Shown here: positions 44,495 through 51,700 of the stretch, in pieces
How the letters are laid out: each line of letters begins with the position of its first letter
Position numbering within the stretch: position 1 is the first letter of the stretch
Notes under the pieces: generated by a model
What the model was told of the DNA's origin: nothing
Databases searched by the model: none
What the model saw: only the letters and a program-made list of their open reading frames with translations
NCBI GenBank assembly: GCA_017303655.1
Contig: JAFLCE010000005.1
Span: 31,248 to 95,247, forward strand
Length of the DNA stretch: 64,000 nt
Source: Anaerolineae bacterium
GTDB lineage: Bacteria > Chloroflexota > Anaerolineae > Anaerolineales > Villigracilaceae
Reading direction: 5' to 3'
Translations under genes and position numbers: made by a program

Positions 44495-46387
44495 ATGAAA
44501 TTCTCCCGCATCTTTTTTAGCGCGTTGACAGGTCTCCTCACCAGCCTGATTCTCGCCCTAACCTTTTTCCACTATTCAAATTTCCCCTCGCTGATAGATC
44601 GCCTCTTTCTCGTACTTGTCCCGGCACTCGCCTTTGGCATTCTCTACCACCAAACCTTCCCTGCTATCTCCTCATGGATGCGCAGCATCCGCCCTTTATT
44701 CACTATTCCCTATTACCTAATCTCTTTCTTTATCACCCTCAACTTAACCTACGGCGCCATCGGCTTTCTGCGTGAAGTTCTCCGCACCCCCTTCGGCATG
44801 TTCCTCTTCGCCGTTATCGCCATGACCGTCGGCACAACCCTCGGCTACTTTCTTGTCCAACACGCTGCAGCATCTTTTCGCACTGGCTTTCTCAGCAAAC
44901 CGCTTAACATAATTCTCGCTCTATCCTTGCCCATCTTTTGGGTCGCTCTCATCATCAACGCCTCCCAGTACCCATCTATGTTCGCCATCGAGTACATCCT
45001 CGTCCCCCCAGCATGGATGTCTCTCTTCCTCCTCACCGCCCTCGCCTCATCTATTCTTTCCTTATTCCTCATTACTAATTACTCAACCCTCATCCCTCAC
45101 TATTCACTATTTACTATTCACCAATTACCTGGCATTTACGCTTCTACCTTCTTCTTCCTCATCGAACTCATCATCTCTCGTTCTCTCAACCATCCCGCCC
45201 TCGAAACCAACACCGTCCTCTTCGAAGCCGATGCCGGTCCGTGGATGACCATCCTCGCCAGCCCAGAGAGCGCCCCCATCAATCGCGCCGTGCATCCATT
45301 GAGTCTCATTCTCATCCGCCCGCTGGTGCGATTCGTCTCCGGCTTGATGGGGGAACACTACGCCCTCGGCGGCATGATTGTCGTCTCACTAGTCGCTGCT
45401 GCCTGCGTCTTCATGACCTGGCTCTTCGTCAAGCGCGTTACGAACTCCAGCACCTATGCTTTTATCTTCGCCATCTTCCTCGGCTCGACAGCCACACATC
45501 TGCTCTTCGGCTCACTAGCAGAGAACTATATCTTCGGCGCAGCCGCATTGATATTCTTTTTCCTGCTCATCCAATCCAACGAAACTCGTTTCTCATTCCT
45601 CGTCCCTGCCGGTCTGCTCCTCTTTGGCATCACCATCACCAATATTGCCCAAGGTGGTATCGCCCTCTTTTTCAATAAATTCGGTTTCAAACGGCTATTT
45701 CAATACTCGATCCTCGTCTTCAGCCTCGGCATTCTACTGACCCTTGCAACAAACATCATTTACCCTAAACACATTACTTATTTCTTTGTACCCGAAGATA
45801 TCGCCTTTGAATTCAACTTCGTCAGCCCTGACAACGCGGGTGTTCTATCCGATCCCATCCGCTTATCCGATTCCCAATCCTTTACCCGCAAGTTAAACGT
45901 TGTGTCGCGCTCTGTTCTGCTCTACGGCATCGTCGCACCTGATGTGATCGAATCCGTTTCTGAAAAGCCACCCTTCCCAACCATTGACTTGAAGACGTTC
46001 GATGTCCGTACCGGAGAGCTGGCTTCTTACAAAGGTTTTGCTAATCTTCCCTTGGTGTTATGGCTGGTTTTATTCATTAGCGCCTTTGGAATGTTCGTAA
46101 AGAATATTCAAACATCCAAACATACTCCGCTCATGCTCAGCCTACTCGGCGCACTGGGATTTAATTTCATCATGCATCTGTTCTACGGCACCGAGCTTTT
46201 CCTTTACACATCCTATTGGGTCTATGCCTTCGTGCTTTTCATTGCACTGGCATTATCAGACTTTTCAGAATCCGCTTGGCTTCAATGGGGGCTCGCACTT
46301 ATTGTCTTCGCCTTGATGTTCAATAACTTCAATTTTATATTCAACATCTTCCAAGCTCTTGCCCCTTTCTATGCCGTAGTTCCATAA
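44495..46387 (+). CDS. Polytopic membrane protein (GT-C-like), repeat-containing
   Basis: This 630-residue protein has about 13 membrane spans. The loop after about residue 245 (LFEADAGPWMTILASPESAPINRAVHPLSLILIRPLVR) has acidic and histidine residues in the position of a GT-C active-site loop, so a lipid-linked sugar transferase is plausible but unproven. Two stretches, FTIPYYLISFF and LITNYSTLIPHYSLFTIHQLPG, are encoded by heptamer DNA repeats, evidence that such repeats were inserted in frame in membrane segments. The gene follows the GTAGGGGCGAC hairpin. Confidence 0.65.
   Translation: MKFSRIFFSALTGLLTSLILALTFFHYSNFPSLIDRLFLVLVPALAFGILYHQTFPAISSWMRSIRPLFTIPYYLISFFITLNLTYGAIGFLREVLRTPFGMFLFAVIAMTVGTTLGYFLVQHAAASFRTGFLSKPLNIILALSLPIFWVALIINASQYPSMFAIEYILVPPAWMSLFLLTALASSILSLFLITNYSTLIPHYSLFTIHQLPGIYASTFFFLIELIISRSLNHPALETNTVLFEADAGPWMTILASPESAPINRAVHPLSLILIRPLVRFVSGLMGEHYALGGMIVVSLVAAACVFMTWLFVKRVTNSSTYAFIFAIFLGSTATHLLFGSLAENYIFGAAALIFFFLLIQSNETRFSFLVPAGLLLFGITITNIAQGGIALFFNKFGFKRLFQYSILVFSLGILLTLATNIIYPKHITYFFVPEDIAFEFNFVSPDNAGVLSDPIRLSDSQSFTRKLNVVSRSVLLYGIVAPDVIESVSEKPPFPTIDLKTFDVRTGELASYKGFANLPLVLWLVLFISAFGMFVKNIQTSKHTPLMLSLLGALGFNFIMHLFYGTELFLYTSYWVYAFVLFIALALSDFSESAWLQWGLALIVFALMFNNFNFIFNIFQALAPFYAVVP
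44699..44726 (+). repeat. Heptamer tract (coding)
   Basis: TTCACTA TTCCCTA TTACCTA ATCTCTT inside the 44495 gene. Confidence 0.6.
45071..45129 (+). repeat. Long heptamer tract (coding)
   Basis: Eight 7-nt units (ATTACTA ATTACTC ... ACTATTC ACCAATT) inside the 44495 gene, about residues 193-212. Confidence 0.8.
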
Positions 46388-46402
46388 GACCTGTCAGGTC
46401 TT
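46386..46402. repeat. Short palindrome between membrane genes
   Basis: aagacctg-t-caggtctt is a perfect 8-1-8 palindrome overlapping the stop codon of the 44495 gene. Confidence 0.6.
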
Positions 46403-46421
46403 CTTGCGATAAAATATCTTC

Positions 46422-46847
46422 ATGACGAATATTCGGAAATTCATGCCGCTGATTTTGGCGGTTTTATCCCTTGCGTTTGCTGCCTACCAAGTCGCATTGA
46501 CCATTGCCTCCGGTGAGTGGAGAAACCCGTCAGATGAGATGGTTTCCAAATGGGAGGACCGGCTTCAGGCGTTGCGTGAGGCGTTGCCCTCGGGGCAGAC
46601 TCAGGTTGGGTATGTGGATGATGCCGCACTTAGTGGTGATCCATCTCAATTGGATGGCAATGAATTTCAGTTGATGCAATATTCGCTTGCGCCGGTTGCT
46701 TTGCAAAATGGACTCGAACAGGAGTGGATCATCGGTAATTTTCGCAGTGATGAAAACCTTGAAGGTTGGCTGACCGAACAACTAGGCGTGTATGAACTTC
46801 AGAGCTTTGGGTTTGGGTTGTATCTCATTCATGATGTGGAAAATTAA
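46422..46847 (+). CDS. Membrane-anchored small protein
   Basis: This 141-residue protein has one N-terminal membrane span (about residues 8-28) and an exported domain with a DAALSGDPSQLDGNEFQLMQYSLAPVALQNG core. The family is not recognised. Proteins of this size commonly accompany GT-C membrane proteins, here the gene directly downstream (start codon abuts this stop). No Shine-Dalgarno is seen; a TAAAAT -10-like hexamer ends 6 nt before the ATG, suggesting leaderless translation. Confidence 0.6.
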   Translation: MTNIRKFMPLILAVLSLAFAAYQVALTIASGEWRNPSDEMVSKWEDRLQALREALPSGQTQVGYVDDAALSGDPSQLDGNEFQLMQYSLAPVALQNGLEQEWIIGNFRSDENLEGWLTEQLGVYELQSFGFGLYLIHDVEN

Positions 46848-48203
46848 ATGACCCTGCTGTTGTCTTTCGCTGCCTTGCTCCCGCGCCTTCTGCTTGGATT
46901 TGACATTGTCCATTTGATTTGGAAACCAACAGATGGAAAGTCTTTGCTGATAAAAATCTTTTTATCAGCAGGCGTTGGCTTTGGCATCTCTTCGTTGCTT
47001 AGTTTTATATGGATCTGGGTTGGATTGCCGCTCGCGATCTATGCGATGTTGGAAAGCGCCATTGCCGTTGCGTTGACCATTTGGATGTTTTACAAAAATC
47101 GAATTACCTTACGCCTCGCGACTCCATTTGAGCGGTCTGACCAGATTTGGGGTTTGATCCTCGCTGTGAGTGTTATCGTGTTTGTACTTGAGCTTGCTTT
47201 CTATAGTTTGCAATTCCCACACGGACGTCCCGATGCCTGGATCAACTGGAATGTGGTTGCACGTTTTATATATCTCGGCGGCACAGACTGGCAAGCTACT
47301 TTCTTGCGCCAATTAGATCATCCTGATTATCCACTCTTCATGGCAATGACGAATGCCATTACCTGGGTTTTTCTCGGTGAGCCATCCACTTGGGGACCAA
47401 TCGCTTTCCATTTCACGCTTTCACTTTTCACAGTAGGATTGCTATTCGCCTTCATCAATCTGCTCAGTGATTTCAAACAAGCTTCGCTGGCGGTTGTTTT
47501 GTTTATGGCATTGCCTTTTATAGTTGACCAGGGCATGCGGCAATATGCCGATTTGTTGCTTGCATATCTTATCCTTGGAGCAGGCGGGCTGACTTTGATT
47601 TATCTCCAAACCAAAGAGTTGAACGTTGCGGTTTTGGTGGGTCTGATGGTTGGCTTAGGCGGTTGGGCAAAGAATGAAGGTCTTTCTGCCATTCTGGTTT
47701 TCTCTTTGATCTGGGTTTGGATTTCTTTGAAGAAAGAGGATCGACCCGGGATGCAAAAATATCTAGTAGGGCTTGCATTCCCATTGGTAGTGATTGCTCT
47801 TTTCAAGACATTCCTTGCCCCGGCAAATGACCTGCTCTCTGCATCGGGCAGTGCTGTGGATAAGCTCATGGATGCGGAACGCTACTTGACTATCGCCAGA
47901 GAAGTAGGCACCCTACTGTGGAATGTTGCTGGTACACCCATCCCGTTGTTCGGACTTATAATCTTGGTTGTGTTGTCACTGGGTAGGTCTGCCAAGCAAG
48001 TTCCCGGACTCTCGAAGATCGCGGTAGTGGTCGGGCTTCAATGGTTGCTTTATCTTGGTATCTATCTGATGACTCCACTAGACCTAACCTATCACATCAA
48101 GACCTCGGCAGACCGCTTGCTTTTGCATGTTTTACCCTTAGCTGCCTTATGGCTTTTCCTTTGGTTAAGATCTCCACAAGTACTTTTTTCAAAAGAGAGT
48201 TAA
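46848..48203 (+). CDS. GT-C-like membrane glycosyltransferase
   Basis: This 451-residue protein has about 11 membrane spans. The loop HGRPDAWINWNVVARFIYLGGTDWQATFLRQLDHPDYPLFMAMTNA (about residues 124-170) contains the acidic DAW and DHPDYP motifs expected at the catalytic face. LTYHIKTSADRLLLHVLPLAALWL at the C-terminus is also typical. The donor is probably a polyprenyl-phosphate sugar. The gene is coupled to the 46422 gene, and coaX follows 1 nt after the stop. Confidence 0.72.
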   Translation: MTLLLSFAALLPRLLLGFDIVHLIWKPTDGKSLLIKIFLSAGVGFGISSLLSFIWIWVGLPLAIYAMLESAIAVALTIWMFYKNRITLRLATPFERSDQIWGLILAVSVIVFVLELAFYSLQFPHGRPDAWINWNVVARFIYLGGTDWQATFLRQLDHPDYPLFMAMTNAITWVFLGEPSTWGPIAFHFTLSLFTVGLLFAFINLLSDFKQASLAVVLFMALPFIVDQGMRQYADLLLAYLILGAGGLTLIYLQTKELNVAVLVGLMVGLGGWAKNEGLSAILVFSLIWVWISLKKEDRPGMQKYLVGLAFPLVVIALFKTFLAPANDLLSASGSAVDKLMDAERYLTIAREVGTLLWNVAGTPIPLFGLIILVVLSLGRSAKQVPGLSKIAVVVGLQWLLYLGIYLMTPLDLTYHIKTSADRLLLHVLPLAALWLFLWLRSPQVLFSKES

Positions 48204-48204
48204 T

Positions 48205-48972
48205 ATGCTTCTCACCATCGATATTGGCAATACCAATCTCACACTGGGCTTGTATGAAGGCGACACACTCGGCGCACATTGGCGTCTCGCCACCGACCAT
48301 AACCGCATGCCTGATGAATATGGCTTGCAATTTTTAGGGTTACTGCAAAATGCAGGCAAGACTATTCAAGATATAAAAGGGATTTCACTTGCTTCGGTTG
48401 TCCCACCGCTGACGGGACGTGTGATTCAAGCCTGCCATGAGTATCTCAAACAGGAACCGCTGGTAGTGGATGCAGGTATCAAGACCGGCATCAAAGTTCG
48501 TTATGAAGACCCCAAAGCGGTCGGTGCAGATCGCATCTGTGATGCAGTGGCGGTCATGAAACTCTATGGTGGTCCCGCCTGCGTGGTGGACTTCGGCACC
48601 GCGACCACGTTCAACGCCATCACCAAAGATGGCGAATATCTTGGCGGCGCGATCACGGCTGGAATCAATCTTGCTGCCGAAGCACTTTATACGCGCGCTG
48701 CCAAACTTCCGCGCATTGATCTGCAAGTGCCGCCCTCTGTCATTGGCAGAAACACTGTCCATGCTATGCAGTCAGGTCTACTCTTTGGGTATGTCAGCAT
48801 GGTAGAAGGTATGGTGGCTCGCTTCCGCGCTGAATTGGGCAATGATATGAAAGTCGTTGCAACGGGCGGGCTGGCAGAAGTCGTTGCTAAAGAAACAAAA
48901 GTGATCGACATCATTGCACCCTGGCTCACCCTCGAAGGTCTGCGCTTCATCTGGGAAATTAACGAAAAATAA
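48205..48972 (+). CDS. coaX: Type III pantothenate kinase
   Basis: This 255-residue cytosolic enzyme phosphorylates pantothenate, the first step of coenzyme A synthesis. The type III signatures are all present: the P-loop-like TIDIGNTN at the start, GADRICDAVA (about residues 107-116) and VVDFGTATTFNAI (about 127-139), then GGAITAGI. The length is normal. It overlaps no other gene but begins 1 nt after the membrane gene stop. A perfect palindromic terminator closes the transcript. Confidence 0.95.
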   Translation: MLLTIDIGNTNLTLGLYEGDTLGAHWRLATDHNRMPDEYGLQFLGLLQNAGKTIQDIKGISLASVVPPLTGRVIQACHEYLKQEPLVVDAGIKTGIKVRYEDPKAVGADRICDAVAVMKLYGGPACVVDFGTATTFNAITKDGEYLGGAITAGINLAAEALYTRAAKLPRIDLQVPPSVIGRNTVHAMQSGLLFGYVSMVEGMVARFRAELGNDMKVVATGGLAEVVAKETKVIDIIAPWLTLEGLRFIWEINEK

Positions 48973-48989
48973 ATTTCTTCTCACCATCG

Positions 48990-49020
48990 AGACCCATGAC
49001 ACGTGTCATGGGTCTTTTTC
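48990..49020 (+). terminator. Palindromic terminator after coaX
   Basis: A perfect 26-bp palindrome (agacccatgacac and its complement, 48990-49015) is followed by a T-rich run. Its gacccatgac core recurs in the terminator at 51,550. Confidence 0.88.
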
Positions 49021-49047
49021 TTTTTCTCATGACATATAAATCCAAAA

Positions 49048-49092
49048 GATGATTTTACGCACTCTTTACATTCCGATTGCAGCCATACAATA
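49048..49092 (+). promoter_or_regulatory. 45-bp shared promoter motif, copy 1
   Basis: The pattern is GATGA-N5-C-R-CACTC-N18-CCATAMAATA, with TACAAT as likely -10 (49086-49091). No sigma70 -35 is present. It precedes the YHYH lipoprotein gene. Confidence 0.8.
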
Positions 49093-49122
49093 ACAACATT
49101 AATTCATCAGAGGAGATTTAAC

Positions 49123-50361
49123 ATGAGCAGGAAAAAATTATTCGTATTATTTGTGATCGTCTGTTTGACATTGGCGGCATGCGCGCCTCCTTCTTCGACT
49201 TCAACTGGGTCAGCCCCATTGAGCGATTCTCAGCCCGTAGCCGATTCGTCCAACCCAACCGCCGTGGAAGATTCCACACATGCAAATGATGGTCATTCGC
49301 ACACCTCTGATGTGGACTTGACCAATCTCGAGGTGGGCGATGGGAAATATTCAACCAGTCCTCAGACCGGGTATGTGTATTCGTGTATGACTTCGTTCAA
49401 CGGCGGCGGCGCGACCGGCACCGGCAACTGGATGAATGGCGACGGCACCTGGGATGCGACCAAGAAAGCCGTGGTGGATGGTTCTGTAACCTGGCCCAGT
49501 AGCTTTACAGTTTCACTTCAAGGTGACCAGCGCGTGTTCACCGGTAATGACTTGCCCGATCATCCCACTGGCAACTTCCCCATTGACCCCAGTGACGATG
49601 CCTATGCAGTGGATCGCAACCCGAATTCCATTCAGGAACAGTCCATTACTTTGAGCTTGCCTACCAACCCAACCGCAGCGACACAACCGAATTGTGTGGG
49701 AGGCGAAGTGGGCATCATGCTCTCGGGCGTGGTCATCTTCAGCGCCTTCGATGCAGAGGGACGCGATGCCGTAGCACATGAAGTGCAGGATGGCTGCGAT
49801 GGACATCCGCAGGTCTCTGGCTTCTATCACTATCACAGCCTGAGTGATTGTATTGAAGATACCTCTACAAGCGGACATTCTTCTTTAGTAGGTTATGCTT
49901 TCGACGGCTATGGAATTTATGGCTACTACGGCGAAGACGGCGTGGAAGTGGTTAACGAAGACCTTGACCAATGCCACGGTCACACACATGGGATCGAATG
50001 GGATGGTCAGATGGTGGAGATGTATCACTACCATGCCACGCATGAATTCCCATATGTGGTCGGTTGTTTTCATGGCGAGCCTGCGGTGCGCGCACTTTCT
50101 GCAGGTGAGGGAATGGGTGGTCAGCAAGGTCAGGGACAGGATCAGCCTGCTGGGCAGACTCAGCCCACAGGTCCGGTTGGAGGCGAGCAGACTGGGCAAG
50201 GCCAGCAGCCTCCGCAGGAAGCTATCACCGCCTGCACAAGCTTATCCGCTGGCGCATCCTGCTCGATCAATACTCCAAATGGAGCTGTGACCGGAACCTG
50301 CGGTACGCCTCCGAACTCGACACAATTGGCGTGTATGCCTGCGGGCGGACCTCCTCCCTAA
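49123..50361 (+). CDS. YHYH-domain lipoprotein
   Basis: This 412-residue exported lipoprotein (lipobox LTLAAC) has a Ser/Thr/His linker and a YHYH domain (PF14240-like) showing FYHYHSLSDC and YHYHATHEFPYVVGCFHG (about residues 230-330), with several cysteines and GHTHG. Histidine density suggests metal binding. The family is uncharacterised. A Gly/Gln/Pro-rich linker (about 335-370) leads to a small C-terminal Cys domain (CTSLSAGASCSINTPNGAVTGTCG). AGAGGAGA precedes the ATG. It is the first of three co-regulated lipoprotein genes sharing the 45-bp promoter motif. Confidence 0.88.
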   Translation: MSRKKLFVLFVIVCLTLAACAPPSSTSTGSAPLSDSQPVADSSNPTAVEDSTHANDGHSHTSDVDLTNLEVGDGKYSTSPQTGYVYSCMTSFNGGGATGTGNWMNGDGTWDATKKAVVDGSVTWPSSFTVSLQGDQRVFTGNDLPDHPTGNFPIDPSDDAYAVDRNPNSIQEQSITLSLPTNPTAATQPNCVGGEVGIMLSGVVIFSAFDAEGRDAVAHEVQDGCDGHPQVSGFYHYHSLSDCIEDTSTSGHSSLVGYAFDGYGIYGYYGEDGVEVVNEDLDQCHGHTHGIEWDGQMVEMYHYHATHEFPYVVGCFHGEPAVRALSAGEGMGGQQGQGQDQPAGQTQPTGPVGGEQTGQGQQPPQEAITACTSLSAGASCSINTPNGAVTGTCGTPPNSTQLACMPAGGPPP

Positions 50362-50368
50362 TTATTTC

Positions 50369-50398
50369 AATGGACTGGTGCAAGCCAGTCCATTTTTT
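50369..50398 (+). terminator. Terminator after the YHYH gene
   Basis: A 10-bp stem aatggactgg (50369-50378) / ccagtccatt (50385-50394) is followed by T6. The palindrome catgacgcgtgtcatg (50402-50417) follows directly. Confidence 0.93.
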
Positions 50399-50455
50399 AT
50401 CCATGACGCGTGTCATGCCGGTTTGTGGTTAATTGCATGGGTGTTAAGGATAGAT

Positions 50456-50500
50456 GATGACTGGGCACACTCTCGATAAAGTTCCCGTACCCATAAAATA
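50456..50500 (+). promoter_or_regulatory. 45-bp shared promoter motif, copy 2
   Basis: The same columns and spacing as copy 1: GATGA, C-A-CACTC, N18, CCATAAAATA; -10 TAAAAT at 50494-50499. It precedes the six-repeat lipoprotein gene with a leader of about 115 nt. Confidence 0.78.
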
Positions 50501-50528
50501 CATTCAAGATCGAACGTAAGGAGAGTAC

Positions 50529-50564
50529 ATGGATAAACAAAAGAGACCAACAACACATAACTAA
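50529..50564 (+). CDS. Putative 11-residue leader peptide
   Basis: AAGGAGAG is followed by an ATG and an 11-codon frame (MDKQKRPTTHN) in the leader of the six-repeat lipoprotein gene. A small hairpin (acgaca/tgtcgt, about 50,568-50,583) follows. This arrangement would suit translational or attenuation control, but it could also be chance. Confidence 0.4.
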   Translation: MDKQKRPTTHN

Positions 50565-50616
50565 CCGGACGACAACTTGTCGTAAAAAATCAACCTATGA
50601 ATAAAAAGGAGTTAAC

Positions 50617-51540
50617 ATGAAAAACAAAAAATTCTTACTTGTATCCATCATTGCCCTGCTCGCCATTCTTTTGAGTGCTTGTGCGGGTGCTGTGACTGAA
50701 ACCTCCGCTCAACTTGCGGATGCCCAAAGTGTAAACGCTCCCGCAGCACCCGGCGTTGAAGCCTCGTTGAGCAACACAAATTCCGAACAGAACGCACAGA
50801 ACGGACGGGGTGGGCGCGGTGAACGCGATCTGACCGCCGCGGCAGAAGCGCTCGGCGTGACCGTGGAAGAACTTCAGGCGGCTTTGCAGGCTTCTATCCA
50901 TGCGGATTGCACGAACCTGACCGATCAAGATATGCAGCCCGGTAATCGCGAAGGCTGCCGACCTGACCTGACCGTTGCCGCTGAAACGTTAGGTGTGACG
51001 GTGGAAGAACTCAAAGCCGCATTGGGCGCTGGTGAGCAGGGTGGGCGTGGTGAACGTGACCTGACCGCTGCTGCAGAAGCGCTCGGCATCACCGTCGAAG
51101 AACTTGAACAGGCGATTGTGGATGCAAAACCTGCCGAGTGTGTGGATGGCGAACGTCCTGAAGGTGTGGATTGCCGCCCTGATATGGAAGCCCTGGCTGA
51201 ATCATTGGGTGTGACCGTGGAAGAACTTGAAGCGGTTATCGGTCGCCGTGGTGGACCGGATCTTGCCGCCGCTGCTGAAACCCTCGGTGTGACCGAAGAA
51301 GAATTACAGCAGGCATTGCAAGATGCGAAACCTGCTGAATGTGCAACTGCAGAGGAAGGCGCACCGAAAGACCCGAACTGCCGTCCTGATTTGGATGCCG
51401 TTGCTGAAACCCTCGGCGTGACCACGGAAGAACTTCAGCAGGCGCTCGGCAAACCTGAAGGCGGGCATGGTGGACCCGGTGGACAGAATGGTGGTCAGCC
51501 CCCCGCAGGTGGCGCACCCGCACCGACGACCCAGCCATAA
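50617..51540 (+). CDS. Six-repeat lipoprotein with inter-repeat Cys pairs
   Basis: This 307-residue exported lipoprotein (lipobox LLSAC) contains six helical repeats of about 20 residues with consensus DLxAAAExLGVTVEELQxAL, starting near residues 71, 116, 150, 188, 213 and 255. After repeats 1, 3 and 5 a loop carries a Cys pair (ADC...EGC, AEC...VDC, AEC...PNC), probably disulfides that staple a superhelix. N- and C-terminal parts are low complexity (Gly/Pro-rich end). The repeat is not one I recognise. AAAAGGAG precedes the ATG. The gene lies between the YHYH and peroxidase genes and shares their promoter motif. Confidence 0.8.
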   Translation: MKNKKFLLVSIIALLAILLSACAGAVTETSAQLADAQSVNAPAAPGVEASLSNTNSEQNAQNGRGGRGERDLTAAAEALGVTVEELQAALQASIHADCTNLTDQDMQPGNREGCRPDLTVAAETLGVTVEELKAALGAGEQGGRGERDLTAAAEALGITVEELEQAIVDAKPAECVDGERPEGVDCRPDMEALAESLGVTVEELEAVIGRRGGPDLAAAAETLGVTEEELQQALQDAKPAECATAEEGAPKDPNCRPDLDAVAETLGVTTEELQQALGKPEGGHGGPGGQNGGQPPAGGAPAPTTQP

Positions 51541-51549
51541 CGTAATACC

Positions 51550-51600
51550 AACAACAACCAGACCCATGACAACCGTCATGGGTCTGGTTGTTGTTTAATG
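51550..51600 (+). terminator. Long terminator after the six-repeat gene
   Basis: A perfect 21-bp stem (51550-51570 with 51575-51595) with loop aacc. The stem core is the same gacccatgac/gtcatgggtc as in the coaX terminator. Confidence 0.85.
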
Positions 51601-51616
51601 ATTTTTCTCAACGAAT

Positions 51617-51661
51617 GATGATTTTACACACTCATTATATATTGTTCATATCCATACAATA
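51617..51661 (+). promoter_or_regulatory. 45-bp shared promoter motif, copy 3
   Basis: GATGATTTTAC-A-CACTC, N18, CCATACAATA; the first 17 and last 10 bases match copy 1 at all but one position. -10 TACAAT is at 51655-51660. It precedes the peroxidase gene. Confidence 0.8.
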
Positions 51662-51700
51662 CCTTTAGAAATTTAAATCAAGTTTGCAAAGGAGAATAAT

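Noticed and set aside
45241-45678. Alternative + frame inside the 44495 membrane gene
   Set aside because: It is a shadow frame rich in Arg/His/Pro with no start signal; the membrane protein frame is continuous.
50402-50417. Palindrome catgacgcgtgtcatg as an independent terminator
   Set aside because: No T-run follows and a better terminator lies immediately upstream; it is better viewed as a possible binding site.
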